Shown in pieces: positions 13,991 to 29,020 of a stretch of 64,000 nt of DNA. Source of the DNA: Costus lasius. Lineage: Eukaryota; Streptophyta; Magnoliopsida; Zingiberales; Costaceae. A program made the position numbers and the translations under genes. Location: the NCBI GenBank assembly GCA_027563935.2, contig CM050448.1:68891843-68955842 (forward strand). The letters run 5' to 3'. How positions within the stretch are numbered: the stretch's first letter is position 1; each line of letters opens with the position of its first letter. The notes beneath the pieces are model-generated. The model did no database searches, was not told the origin of the DNA, and saw only the letters and a program-made list of their open reading frames with translations.

Positions 13991-16900
13991 ATTTGATGTT
14001 TATCATTTTGAAATCTTAATTTAATATTGATTTTGTTCATGATCATGATGTTGATCTTGATTTTAATCATGATTTCAAACTTCATCTTATGATATTCATC
14101 TTTATCTTCTTTTTAATATTAATCTTAAACTCGATTTTGATCTTGTTTGTAATCTTAGTCTCAAATCTTGATATTGTTATTAATATTGATATAGATCTAA
14201 TCATGATGAAAATTTTGAACTCGATTAAAAATTTTAATTGTTATTAATCTTATTCTTATTCTTAATTATAACATTGATTTTATTCATGATAATTATCTTT
14301 ATCTTCATTTTGATCTCAGATTTAATCTCAGATTTTTGTTTTAATCTTATAATCTTCATCTTTGTCCTGCCTCTAATATTAATCTTAAACTCGATTTTGA
14401 TCTCTGTGGAAATATTGATTTATAATCTTGATATTAATATTTATATTTATCTTGGTCTTTTAAAGATGAGGATGTTGATCTTGATTATGATCCATATTTG
14501 AGGTTTATCATTTTGAAATCTTAATTTAATATTGATTTTGTTCATGATCATGATTTTGATCTTGATTTTAATCATGATTTCAAACTCTATCTTATGATAT
14601 TCATCTTTATCTTCTTTTTAATCTTAATATTAAACTCGATTTTGATCTTGTTCGTAATCTTGGTCTTCAATCTTGATATTGTTATTGATATTGATATTGA
14701 TCTAATCATGATGAAAATTTTGAACTCAATTATGAGCTTTAATTGTTATTAATCTTATTCTCATTCTTAATTATTACATTGATTTTATTCATGATAATTA
14801 TCTTCATCTTCATTTTGATCTCAGTTTTGATTTCAGATTTTAGTTTTAATCTTATAATGTTCATCTTTATCTTGCTCCTAATATTCATCTTAAACTCGAT
14901 TTTGATCTCTATGGAGATATTGAGTTTTAATCTTGATATTAATATTTAAATTTATCTTGGTCTTTTAATAATAAGGATGTTGATCTTGATTATGATCCAT
15001 ATTTGATGTTTATCATTTTGAAATCTTAATTTAATATTGATTTTGTTCATGATCATGATGTTGATCTTGATTTTAATCATGATTTCAAACTCTATCTTAT
15101 GATATTCATCTTTATCTTCTTTTTAATCATAATCTTAAACTCAATTTTGATCTTGTTCGTAATCTTGCTCTTCAATCTTGATATTGTTATTGATATTGAT
15201 ATTGATCTAATCATGATGAAAATTTTGAACTCGATTATGAGCTTTAATTGTTATTAATCTTATTCTCATTCTTAATTATAACATTGATTTTATTCTTGAT
15301 AATTATCTTCATCTTCATTTTGATCTCAGTTTTGATTTCAGATTTTAGTTTTAATCTTATAATGTTCATCTTTATCTTGCTCCTAATATTCATCTTAAAC
15401 TCGATTTTGATCTCTATGGAGATATTGAGTTTTAATCTTGATATTAATATTTAAATTTATCTTGGTCTTTTAATAATAAGGATGTTGATCTTGATTATGA
15501 TCCATATTTGATGTTTATCAATTTGAAATCTTAATTTAATATTGATTTTGTTCATGATCATGATGTTGATCTTGATTTTAATAATGATTTCAAACTCTAT
15601 CTTATGATATTCATCTTTATCTTCTTTTTAATCATAACCTTAAACTCGATTTTGATCTTGTTCGTAATCTTGCTCTTCAATCTTGATATTGTTATTGATA
15701 TTGATATTGATCTAATCATGATGAAAATTTTGAACTCGATTATGAGCTTTAATTGTTATTAATCTTATTCTCATTCTTAATTATAACATTGATTTTATTC
15801 TCGATAATTATCTTCATCTTCATTTTGATCTTAGATTTTAGTTTTAATCTTATAATTTTCATCTTTATCTTGCTCCTAATATTCATCTTAAACTCGATTT
15901 TGATCTCTATGGAGATATTGAGTTTTAATCTTGATATTAATATTTATATTTATCTTGGTCTTTTTATAATGAGGATGTTGATCTTGATTATGATCCATAA
16001 TTGATGTTTATCATTTTGAAATCTTAATTTAATATTGATTTTGTTCATGATCATGATGTTGATCTTGATTTTAATCATGATTTCAAACTTCATCTTATGA
16101 TATTCATCTTTATCTTCTTTTTAATATTAATCTTAAACTCGATTTTGATCTTGTTTGTAATCTTAGTCTCAAATCTTGATATTGTTATTAATATTGATAT
16201 AGATCTAATCATGATGAAAATTTTGAACTCGATTAAGAATTTTAATTGTTATTAATCTTATTCTTATTCTTAATTATAACATTGATTTTATTCTTGATAA
16301 TTATCTTCATCTTCATTTTGATCTCAGATTTAATCTCAGATTTTCGTTTTAATTTTATAATCTTCATCTTTATCCTTCCTCTAATATTAATCTTAAACTC
16401 GATTTTGATCTCTGTGGAAATATTGATTTATAATCTTGATATTAATATTTATATTTATCTTGGTCTTTTAAAGATGAGGATGTTGATCTTGATTATGATC
16501 CATATTTGAGGTTTATCATTTTGAAATCTTAATTTAATATTGATTTTGTTCATGATCATGATTTTGATCTTGATTTTAATCATGATTTCAAACTCTATCT
16601 TATGATATTCATCTTTATCTTCTTTTTAATCTTAATATTAAACTCGATTTTGATCTTGTTCGTAATCTTGGTCTTTAATCTTGATATTGTTATTGATATT
16701 GATATTGATCTAATCATGATGAAAATTTTGAACTCGATTATGAGCTTTAATTGTTATTAATCTTATTCTCATTCTTAATTATTACATTGATTTTATTCAT
16801 GATAATTATCTTCATCTTCATTTTGATCTCAGTTTTGATTTCAGATTTTAGTTTTAATCTTATAATGTTCATCTTTATCTTGCTCCTAATATTCATCTTA

Positions 16901-19900
16901 AACTCGATTTTGATCTCTATGGAGATATTGAGTTTTAATCTTGATATTAATATTTAAATTTATCTTGGTCTTTTAATAATAAGGATGTTGATCTTGATTA
17001 TGATCCATATTTGATGTTTATCATTTTGAAATCTTAATTTAATATTGATTTTGTTCATGATCATGATGTTGATCTTGATTTTAATCATGATTTCAAACTC
17101 TATCTTATGATATTCATCTATTATCTTCTTTTTAATCATAATCTTAAACTCGATTTTGATCTTGTTCGTAATCTTGCTCTTCAATCTTGATATTGTTATT
17201 GATATTGATATTGATCTAATCATGATGAAAATTTTGAACTCGATTATGAGCTTTAATTGTTATTAATCTTATTCTCATTCTTAATTATAACATTGATTTT
17301 ATTCTCGATAATTATCTTCATCTTCATTTTGATCTCAGTTTTGATCTCAGATTTCAGTTTTAATCTTATAATCTTCATCTTTATCTTGCTCCTAATATTC
17401 ATCTTAAACTCGATTTTGATCTCTATGGAGATATTGAGTTTTAATCTTGATATTAATATTTATATTTATCTTGGTCTTTTTATAATGAGGATGTTGATCT
17501 TGATTATGATCCGTATTTGATGTTTATTATTTTGAAATCTTAATTTAATATTGATTTTGTTCATGATCATGATGTTGATCTTGATTTTAATCATGATTTC
17601 AAACTCTATCTTAAGATATTCATCTTTATCTTCTTTTTATCATAATCTTAAACTCGATTTTGATCTTGTTCGTAATCTTGGTCTTCAATCTTGATATTGT
17701 TATTTATATTGATATTGATCTAATCATGATGAAAATTTTGAACTCGATTACGAGCTTTAATTGTTATTAATCTTATTCTCATTCTTAATTATTACATTGA
17801 TTTTATTCTTGATAATTATCTTCATCTTCATTTTGATCTCAGTTTTGATTTCAGATTTTAGTTTTAATCTTATAATGTTCATCTTTATCTTGCTCATAAT
17901 ATTCATCTTAAACTCGATTTTGATCTCTATGGAGATATTGAGTTTTAATCTTGATATTAATATTTAAATTTATCTTGGTCTTTTAATAATAAGGATGTTG
18001 ATCTTGATTATGATCCATATTTGATGTTTATCATTTTGAAATCTTAATTTAATATTGATTTTGTTCATGATCATGATGTTGATCTTGATTTTAATCATGA
18101 TTTCAAACTCTATCTTATGATATTCATCTTTATCTTCTTTTTAATCATAATCTTAAACTCGATTTTGATCTTGTTCGTAATCTTGCTCTTCAATCTTGAT
18201 ATTGTTATTGATATTGATATTGATCTAATCATGATGAAAATTTTGAACTCGATTATGAGCTTTAATTGTTATTAATCTTATTCTCATTCTTAATTATAAC
18301 ATTGATTTTATTCTCGATAATTATCTTCATCTTCATTTTGATCTCAGTTTTGATCTCAGATTTCAGTTTTAATCTTATAATCTTCATCTTTATCTTGCTC
18401 CTAATATTCATCTTAAACTCGATTTTGATCTCTATGGAGATATTGAGTTTTAATCTTGATATTAATATTTATATTTATCTTGGTCTTTTTATAATGAGGA
18501 TGTTGATCTTGATTATGATCCGTATTTGATGTTTATTATTTTGAAATCTTAATTTAATAATGATTTTGTTCATGATCATGATGTTGATCTTGATTTTAAT
18601 CATGATTTCAAACTCTATCTTAAGATATTCATCTTTATCTTCTTTTTATCATAATCTTAAACTCGATTTTGATCTTGTTCGTAATCTTGGTCTTCAATCT
18701 TGATTTTGTTATTGATATTGATATTGATCTAATCTTGATGAAAATTTTGAACTCGATTACGAGCTTTAATTGTTATTAATCTTATTCACATTCTTAATTA
18801 TTACATTGATTTTATTCTTGATAATTATCTTCATCTTCATTTTGATCTCAGTTTTGATTTCAGATTTTAGTTTTAATCTTATAATGTTCATCTTTATCTT
18901 GCTCATAATATTCATCTTAAACTCGATTTTGATCTCTATGGAGATATTGAGTTTTAATCTTGATATTAATATTTAAATTTATCTTGGTCTTTTAATAATA
19001 AGGATGTTGATCTTGATTATGATCCATATTTGATGTTTATCATTTTGAAATCTTAATTTAATATTGATTTTGTTCATGATCATGATGTTGATCTTGATTT
19101 TAATCATGATTTCAAACTCTATCTTATGATATTCATCTTTATCTTCTTTTTAATCATAATCTTAAACTCGATTTTGATCTTGTTCGTAATCTTGCTCTTC
19201 AATCTTGATATTGTTATTGATATTGATATTGATCTAATCATGATGAAAATTTTGAACTCGATTATGAGCTTTAATTGTTATTAATCTTATTCTCATTCTT
19301 AATTATAACATTGATTTTATTCTCGATAATTATCTTCATCTTCATTTTGATCTCAGTTTTGATCTCAGATTTCAGTTTTAATCTTATAATCTTCATCTTT
19401 ATCTTGCTCCTAATATTCATCTTAAACTCGATTTTGATCTCTATGGAGATATTGATTTTTAATCTTGATATTAATATTTATATTTATCTTGGTCTTTTTA
19501 TAATGAGGATGTTGATCTTGATTATGATCCGTATTTGATGTTTATTATTTTGAAATCTTAATTTAATATTGATTTTGTTCATGAACATGATGTTGATCTT
19601 GATTTTAATCATGATTTCAAACTCTATCTTATGATATTCATCTTTATCTTCTTTTTAATCATAATCTTAAACTCGATTTTGATCTTGTTCGTAATCTTGC
19701 TCTTCAATCTTGATATTGTTATTGATATTGATATTGATCTAATCATGATGAAAATTTTGAACTCGATTACGAGCTTTAATTGTTATTAATCTTATTCTCA
19801 TTCTTAATTATTACATTGATTTTATTCTTGATAATTATCTTCATCTTCATTTTGATCTCAGTTTTGATTTCAGATTTTAGTTTTAATCTTATAATGTTCA

Positions 19901-22900
19901 TCTTTATCTTGCTCCTAATATTCATCTTAAACTCGATTTTGATCTCTATGGAGATATTGAGTTTTAATCTTGATATTAATATTCAAATTTATCTTGGTCT
20001 TTTAATAATAAGGATGTTGATCTTGATTATGATCCATATTTGATGTTTATCATTTTGAAATCTTAATTTAATATTGATTTTGTTCATGATCATGATGTTG
20101 ATCTTGATTTTAATCATGATTTCAAACTCTATTTTATGATATTCATCTTTATCTTCTTTTTAATCATAATCTTAAACTCGATTTTGATCTTGTTCGTAAT
20201 CTTGCTCTTCAATCTTGATATTGTTATTGATATTGATATTGATCTAATCATGATGAAAATTTTGAACTCGATTATGAGCTTTAATTGTTTTTAATTTTAT
20301 TCTCATTCTTAATTATAACAATGATTTTATTCTCGATAATTATCTTCATCTTCATTTTGATCTCAGTTTTGATCTCAGATTTCAGTTTTAATCTTATAAT
20401 CTTCATCTTTATCTTGCTCCTAATATTCATCTTAAACTCGATTTTGATCTCTATGGAGATATTGAGTTTTAATCTTGATATTAATATTTATATTTATCTT
20501 GGTCTTTTTATAATGAGGATGTTGATCTTGATTATGATCCGTATTTGATGTTTATTATTTTGAAATCTTAATTTAATATTGATTTTGTTCATGAACATGA
20601 TGTTGATCTTGATTTTAATCATGATTTCAAACTCTATCTTATGATATTCATCTTTATCTTCTTTTTAATCATAATCTTAAACTCGATTTTGATCTTGTTC
20701 GAAATCTTGCTCTTCAATCTTGATATTGTTATTGATATTGATATTGATCTAATCATGATGAAAATTTTGAACTCGATTATGAGCTTTAATTGTTATTAAT
20801 CTTATTCTCATTCTTAATTATAACATTGATTTTATTCTCGATAATTATCTTCATCTTCATTTTTATCTTAAATTTTAGTTTTAATCTTATAATCTTCATC
20901 TTTATCTTGCGCCTAATATTCATCTTAAACTCGATTTTGATCTCTATGGAGATATTGAGTTTTAATCTTGATATTAATATTTATATTTATCTTGGTCTTT
21001 TTATAATGAGGATGTTGATCTTGATTATGATCCATATTTGATGTTTATCATTTTGAAATCTTAATTTAATATTGATTTTGTTCATGATCATGATGTTGAT
21101 CTTGATTTTAATCATGATTTCAAACTTCATCTTATGATATTCATCTTTATCTTCTTTTTAATATTAATCTTAAACTCGATTTTGATCTTGTTTGTAATCT
21201 TAGTATCAAATCTTGATATTGTTATTAATATTGATATAGATCTAATCATGATGAAAATTTTAAACTCGATTAAGAATTTTAATTGTTATTAATCTTATTC
21301 TTATTCTTAATTATAACATTAATTTTATTCTTGATAATTATCTTCATCTTCATTTTGATCTCAGATTTTCGTTTTAATCTTATAATCTTCATCTTTATCC
21401 TGCCTCTAATATTAATCTTAAACTCGATTTTGATCTCTGTGGAAATATTGATTTATAATCTTGATATTAATATTTATATTTATCTTGGTCTTTTAAAGAT
21501 GAGGATGTTGATCTTGATTATGATCCATATTTGAGGTTTATCATTTTGAAATCTTAATTTAATATTGATTTTGTTCATGATCATGATGTTGATCTTGATT
21601 TTAATCATGATTTCAAACTCTATCTTATGATATTCATCTTTATCTTCTTTTTAATCATAATCTTAAACTCGATTTTGATCTTGTTCGTAATCTTGCTCTT
21701 CAATCTTGATATTGTTATTGATATTGATATTGATCTAATCATGATGAAAATTTTGAACTCGATTATGAGCTTTAATTGTTATTAATCTTATTCTCATTCT
21801 TAATTATAACATTGATTTTATTCTCGATAATTATCTTCATCTTCATTTTGATCTCAGTTTTGATCTCAGATTTCAGTTTTAATCTTATAATCTTCATATT
21901 TATCTTGCTCCTAATATTCATCTTAAACTCGATTTTGATCTCTATGGAGATATTGAGTTTTAATCTTGATATTAATATTTATATTTATCTTGGTCTTTTT
22001 ATAATGAGGATGTTGATCTTGATTATGATCCGTATTTGATGTTTATCATTTTGAAATCTTAATTTAATATTGATTTTGTTCATGATCATGATGTTGATCT
22101 TGATTTTAATCATGATTTCAAACTCTATCTTATGATATTCATCTTTATCTTCTTTTTAATCATAATCTTAAACTCGATTTTGATCTTGTTCGTAATCTTG
22201 CTCTTCAATCTTGATATTGTTATTGATATTGATATTGATCTAATCATGATGAAAATTTTGAACTCGATTACGAGCTTTAATTGTTATTAATCTTATTCTC
22301 ATTCTTAATTATTACATTGATTTTATTCTTGATAATTATCTTCATCTTCATTTTGATCTCAGTTTTGATTTCAGATTTTAGTTTTAATCTTATAATGTTC
22401 ATCTTTATCTTGCTCCTAATATTCATCTTAAACTCGATTTTGATCTCTATGGAGATATTGAGTTTTAATCTTGATATTAATATTTAAATTTATCTTGGTC
22501 TTTTAATAATAAGGATGTTGATCTTGATTATGATCCATATTTGATGTTTATCATTTTGAAATCTTAATTTAATATTGATTTTGTTCATGATCATGATGTT
22601 GATCTTGATTTTAATCATGATTTCAAACTCTATTTTATGATATTCATCTTTATCTTCTTTTTAATCATAATCTTAAACTCGATTTTGATCTTGTTCGTAA
22701 TCTTGCTCTTCAATCTTGATATTGTTATTGATATTGATATTGATCTAATCATGATGAAAATTTTGAACTAGATTATGAGCTTTAATTGTTATTAATTTTA
22801 TTCTCATTCTTAATTATAACATTGATTTTATTCTCGATAATTATCTTCATCTTCATTTTGATCTCAGTTTTGATCTCAGATTTCAGTTTTAATCTTATAA

Positions 22901-23289
22901 TCTTCATCTTTATCTTGCTCCTAATATTCATTTTAAACTCGATTTTGATCTCTATGGAGATATTGAGTTTTAAACTTGATATTAATATTTATATTTATCT
23001 TGGTCTTTTTATAATGAGGATGTTGATCTTGATTATGATCCGTATTTGATGTTTATTATTTTGAAATCTTAATTTAATATTGATTTTGTTCATGATCATG
23101 ATGTTGATCTTGATTTTAATCATGATTTCAAACTCTATCTTATGATATTCATCTTTATCTTCTTTTTATCATTATCTTAAACTCGATTTTGATCTTGTTC
23201 GTAATCTTGGTCTTCAATCTTGATATTGTTATTGATATTGATATTGATCTAATCATGATGAAAATTTTGAACTCGATTACGAGCTTTAA
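13733..23289. repeat. Regular 505-bp ladder with alternating two-unit higher-order pattern
   Basis: Unit starts are 13733, 14238, 14743, 15248, 15753, 16246, 16751, 17257, 17761, 18266, 18770, 19275, 19780, 20285, 20790, 21283, 21776, 22281 and 22786. From 16751 to 20790 two types alternate: type c has CTTATAATGTTCATC and ATATTTAAATTTATC; type d has CTTATAATCTTCATC and GATCCGTATTTG. Together they form a ~1,009-bp dimer HOR. It resumes at 21776-23289. A third type (starts 14238, 16246, 21283 and later 27827) carries GAAATATTGATTTATAATC, TTAAAGATGAGG and ATTTGAGGTTTATC. The pair 15753+16246 recurs at 20790+21283 (offset 5,037 bp). Confidence 0.85.
15248..15752. repeat. Representative 505-bp satellite unit, an ancient dimer
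   Basis: This unit shows the inner structure used throughout. Its left half has TTCATCTTTATCTTGCTCC, then CTTAAACTCGATTTTGATC, then a TTAATCTTGATATTAATATT tract. Its right half repeats the same order in diverged form: TTCATCTTTATCTTCTTTT, then CTTAAACTCGATTTTGATC, then a CTTGATATTGTTATTGATA tract. The TCGATTTTGA landmark starts at 15401 and 15646, a spacing of 245 bp. The next one, at 15894, is 248 bp on because the following unit lacks 12 bp; 260 bp is the normal value. The 505-bp unit is therefore a fixed dimer of ~245- and ~260-bp halves. The halves in turn consist of 6- and 12-bp words around TTGATC and TTGATA. Confidence 0.88.
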
Positions 23290-26200
23290 TTGTTATTAAT
23301 CTTATTCTCATTCTTAATTATAACATTGATCTTATTCTTGATAATTATCTTCATCTTCATTTTGATCTCAGTTTTGATTTTAGATTTCAGTTTTAATCTT
23401 ATAATTTTCATCTTTATCTTGCTCCTAATATTCATCTTAAACTCGATTTTGATCTATGTGAAAACACTGAGTTTTAATCTTGATATTAATATTTATATTT
23501 ATCTTGGTCTTCTAATGATGAGGATATTGATCTTGATTATGATCCATATTTGATGTTTATCATTTTGGAATCTTAATTTAAAATTGATTTTGTTCATGAT
23601 CATGACGTTGATCTTGATTTTAATCATGATTTCAAACTTCATCTTATGATATTTATCTTTATCTTCTTTTTAATTTTAATCTTAAACTCGATTTTGATCT
23701 TGTTTGTAATCTTGGTCTCAAATTTTGATATTGTTATTAATATTGATATTGATCTAATCATGAGGAAAATTTTGAACTCGATTATGAATTTTAATTGTTA
23801 TTAATCTTATTCTTATTCTTAATTATAACATTGATTTTATTCTTATAAGAATTATCTTTATCTTCATTTTGATCTCAGTTTTGTTCTCAGATTTCAGTTT
23901 TAATCTTATAATCTTCATCTTTATCTTGCTCCTAATATTCATCTTAAACTCGATTTTGATCTCTATGGAGATATTGAGTTTTAATCTTGATATTAATATT
24001 TAAATTTTTCTTGGACTTTTAATAATGAGGATGTTGATCTTGATTATGATCCATATTTGATGTTTATCATTTTGAAATCTTAATTTTATATTGATTTTGT
24101 TCATGATCATGATGTTGATCTTGATTTTAATCATGCTATCAAACTCTATCTTATGATATTCATCTTTATCTTCTTTTTATCATAATCTTAAACTCGATTT
24201 TGATCTTGTTCGTAATCTTGGTCTTCAATCTTGATATTGTTATTGATATTGATATTGATCTAATCATGATGAAAATTTTGAACTCGATTACGACCTTTAA
24301 CTGTTATTAATCTTATTCTCATTCTTAATTATAACATTGATTTTATTCTCGATAATTATCTTCATCTTCATTTTGATCTTAGATTTCAGTTTTAATCTTA
24401 TAATCTTCATCTTTATCTTGCTCCTATTATTCATCTTAAATTCGATTTTGATCTCTATGGACATATTGAGTTTTAATCTTGATATTAATATTTATATTTA
24501 TCTTGGTCTTTTTATAATGAGGATGTTGATCTTGATTATGATCCTTATTTGATGTTTATCATTTTAAAATCTTAATTTAATATTGATTTTGTTCATGATC
24601 ATGATGTTGATCTTGATTTTAATCATGATTTCAAACTCTATCTTATGATATTCATCTTTATCTTCTTTTTATCATAATCTTAAACTCGATTTTGATCTTG
24701 TTCGTAATCTTGGTCTTCAATCTTGTATTGTTATTGATATTGATATTCATCTAATCATGATGAAAATTTTGAACTCGATTATGAGCTTTAATTGTTATTA
24801 ATCTTATTCTTATTCTTAATTATAACATTGATTTTATTCTTATAAGAATTATCTTCATCTTCATTTTGATCTCAGTTTTGTTCTCAGATTTAAGTTTTAA
24901 TCTTATAATTTTCATCTTTATCTTGCTCCTAATATTCATCTTAAACTCGATTTTGATCTCTATGGAGATATTGAGTTTTAATCTTGATATTAATATTTAT
25001 ATTTATCTTGGCCTTTTTATAATGAGGATGTTGATCTTGATTATGATCCGTATTTGATGTTTATCATTTTGAAATCTTAATTTAATATTGATTTGGTTCA
25101 TGATCATGATTTTGACCTTGATTTTAATCATGATTTCAAACTCTATCTTATGATATTCATCTTTATCTTCTTTTTAATCTTAATCTGAAACTCAATTTTG
25201 ATCTTGTTTGTAATCTTAGTCTTCAATCTTGATATTGTTATTGATATTGATATTCATCTAATCATGATGAAAATTTTGAACTCGATTATGAGCTTCAATT
25301 GTTATTAATCTTATTCTCATTCTTAATTATAACATTGATCTTATTCTTCAAAATTATCTTCATCTTCATTTTGATCTCAGTTTTGATTTTAGATTTCAGT
25401 TTTAATCTTATAATTTTCATCTTTATCTTGCTCCTAATATTCATCTTAAACTCGATTTTGATCTCTATGGAGATATTGAGTTTTAATCTTGATATTAATA
25501 TTTATATTTATCTTGGTCTTTTTATAATGACGATGTTGATCTTGATTATGATCCGTATTTGATGTTTATCATTTTTAAATCTTAATTTAATATTGATTTG
25601 ATTCATGATCATGATTTTGATCTTGATTTTAATCTTGATTTCAAACTCTATCTTATGATATTGATCTTTATCTTCTTTTTAATCTTAATCTGAAACTCGA
25701 TTTTGATCTTGTTTGTAATCTTAGTCTTCAATCTTGATATTGTTATTGATATTGATATTCATCTAATCATGATGAAAATTTTGAACTCGATTATGAGCTT
25801 TAATTGTTATTAATCTTATTCTCATTCTTAATTATAACATTGATCTTATTCTTCAAAATTATCTTCATCTTCATTTTGATCTCAGTTTTGATTTTAGATT
25901 TCAGTTTTAATCTTATAATTTTCATCTTTATCTTGCTCCTAATATTCATCTTAAACTAGATTTTGATCTCTGTGAAAACATTGAGTTTTAATCTTGATAT
26001 TTATATTTATATTTATCTTGGTCTTCTAATGATGAGGATGTTGATCTTGATTATGATCTATATTTGATGTTTATCATTTTGGAATCTTAATTTAAAATTG
26101 ATTTTGTTCATGATCATGACGTTGATCTTGATTTTAATCGTGATTTCAAACTTCATCTTATGATATTTATCTTTATCTTCTTTTTAATTTTAATCTTAAA

Positions 26201-28162
26201 CTCGATTTTGATCTTGTTTGTAATCTTGGTCTCAAATCTTGATATTGTTATTAATAATCATATTGATCTAATTATGATGAAAATTTTGACCTCGATTATG
26301 AATTTTAATTGTTATTAATCTTATTCTTATTCTTAATTATAACATTGATTTTATTATTATAAGAATTATCTTCATCTTCATTTTGATCTCAGTTTTGTTC
26401 TTAGATTTTAGTTTTAATCTTATAATCTTCATCATTATCTTGCTCCTAATATTCATCTTAAACTCGATTTATATCTCTATGGAGATATTGAGTTTTAATC
26501 TTGATATTAATATTTAAATTTATCTTGGTCATTTAATAATGAGGATGTTGATCTTGATTATGATCCATATTTGATGTTTATAATTTTGAAATCTTAATTT
26601 AATATTAATTTTGTTCATGATCATGATGTTGATCTTGATTTTAATCATGATTTTCAAATTCTATCTTATGATATTCATCTTTATCTTCTTTTTAATCATA
26701 ATCTTAAACTCGATTTTGATTTTGTTCGTAATCTTGGTCTTCAATTTTGATATTGTTATTGATATTAATATTGATCTAATCATGATGAAAATTTTGAACT
26801 CGATTATGAGCTTTAATTGTTATTAATCTTATTCTCATTCTTAATTATAACATTGATTTTATTCTCGATAATTATCTTCATCTTCATTTTGATCTCAGTT
26901 TTGATCTCAGATTTCTATTTTAATCTTATAATCTTCATCTTTATCTTGCTCCTAATATTCATGTTAAACTCGATTTTGATCTCTCTGGATATATTGATTT
27001 TTAATCTTGATTTTAATATTTATATTTATCTTGGTATTTTAATGATAAGGATGTTAATCTTGATTATGATCCATATTTGATGTTTATCATTTTGAAATCT
27101 TAATTTAATATTGATTTTGTTCATGATCATGATGTTGATCTTGATTTTAATCATGATTTCAAACTCTATCTTATGATATTCATCTTTAGCTTCTTTTTAA
27201 TCATAATCTTAAACTCGATTTTGATCTTGTTTGTAATCTTGGTCTTCAATCTTGATATTGTTATTGATATTGATATTGATCTAATCATGATGAAAATTTT
27301 GAACTCGATTATTAGCTTTAATTGTTATTAATCTTATTCTCATTCTTAATTATAACATTGATTTTATTCAGGATAATTATCTTCATCTTCATTTTGATCT
27401 CAGTTTTGATCTTATATTTCAGTTTTAATCTTATAATCTTCATCTTTATCTTGCTCTTAATATTCATCTTAAATTCGATTTTGAGCTCTATGGAGATATT
27501 GAGTTTTAATCTTGATATTAATATTTATATTTATCTTTGTCTTTTTATAATGAGGATGTTGATCTTGATTATGATCCATATTTGATGTTTATCATTTTGA
27601 AATCTTAATTTAATATTGATTTTGTTCATGATCATGATGTTGATCTTGATTTTAATCATGATTTCAAACTTCATCTTATGATATTCATCTTTATCTTCTT
27701 TTAAATATTAATCTTAAACTCGATTTTGATCTTGTTTGTAATCTTAGTCTCAAATCTTGATATTGTTATTAATATTGATATAGATCTAATCATGATGAAA
27801 ATTTTGAACTCGATTAAGAATTTTAATTGTTATTAATCTTATTCTTATTCTTAATTATAACATTGATTTTATTCTTGATAATTATCTTCATCTTCATTTT
27901 GATCTCAGATTTAATCTCAGATTTTCGTTTTAATCTTATAATCTTCATCTTTATCCTACCTCTAATATTAATCTTAAACTCGATTTTGATCTCTGTGGAA
28001 ATATTGATTTATAATTTTGTTATTAATATTTATATTTATCTTGGTCTTTTAAAGATGAGGATGTTGATCTTGATTATGATCCATATTTGAGGTTTATCAT
28101 TTTGAAATCTTAATTTAAAATTGATTTTGTTCATGATCATGATTTTGATCTTGATTTTAATC
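23290..28162. repeat. Mixed satellite units of the left subfamily
   Basis: Unit starts include 23290, 24794, 25299, 26817, 27322 and 27827. The block mixes types from the left: a GTGAAAACACTGAG unit at 23290 (as at 11201), TTCTTCAAAATTATC units near 25,345 and 25,850 (as at 9180 and 12720), and a third-type unit at 27827. No regular HOR is apparent. It ends at a shortened unit where the array changes subfamily. Confidence 0.75.
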
Positions 28163-28250
28163 ATCGTCTTCAATCTTGATATTGTTATTCATATTGATAT
28201 TGATCTAATCATGATGAAAAATTTGAACTCAATAATGAGTTTTAATTGTT
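28082..28250. repeat. Shortened unit at a subfamily boundary
   Basis: Unit starts at 27827 and 28246 are only 419 bp apart, 86 bp short of 505. The missing part lies where TTTTAATCAT is joined directly to CGTCTTCAATC, near 28,161-28,166; other units have the TTTCAAACT...GTAATCTTG segment between them. Left of this point right halves read GTTATTGATATTGATATTG; from here on most read GTTATTCATATTGATATTG. The next unit (28246) has three instead of two copies of the TTTTGATCTCAG word. Confidence 0.78.
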
Positions 28251-28306
28251 ATTAATCTTATTCTCATTCTTAATTATAACATTCATCTTATTTTTGATAA
28301 TTATCT

Positions 28307-28357
28307 TCATCTTCATTTTGATCTCAGTTTTGATCTCAGTTTTGATCTCAGATTTCA
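28307..28357. repeat. 12-bp word array (three copies of TTTTGATCTCAG)
   Basis: Near 28,317-28,350 the 12-bp word TTTTGATCTCAG occurs three times before ATTTCAG; most units have two copies and some have one (e.g. near 15,826, 21,355, 31,770, 42,486 and 51,604). The word count explains unit lengths of 517, 505 and 493 bp. Confidence 0.85.
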
Positions 28358-29020
28358 GTTTTAATCTTATAAACTTCATCTTTATCTTGCTCCTAATATT
28401 CATCTTAAACTCGATTTTCATCTATGTGAAAATATTAATTTTTAATCTTGATATTAATATTTATATTTATCTTGGTCTTTTAATGATAAAGATGTTAATG
28501 TTGATTATGATCCATGTTTGATGTTTATCATTTTGAAATCTTAATTTAATATTGATTTTGTTCATGATTATGATGTTGATCTTGATTTTAATCATGATTT
28601 CAAACTTCATCTTATGATATTCATCTTTATCTTCTTTTTAATCTTAATCTTAAACACGATTTTGATCTTGTTTGTATTCTTGGTCTTCAATCTTGATATT
28701 GTTATTCATATTGATATTGATCTAATCATGATGAAAATTTTGAACTCGATATTGAGCTTTAATTGTTATTACTCTTATTCTCTTTCTTAATTATAACATT
28801 GATCTTATTCTTGATAATTATCTTCATCTTCATTTTGATCTCAGTTTTGATCTCAGATTTCAGTTTTAATCTTATAATCTTCATCTTTATCTTGCTCCTA
28901 ATATTCATCTTAAACTCGATTTTGATCTCTGTGATACATTGATTTTTAATCTTGATATTAATATTTATATTTATCTTGGTCTTTTAATGATGAGGATGTT
29001 GATCTTGATTATGATCCATA

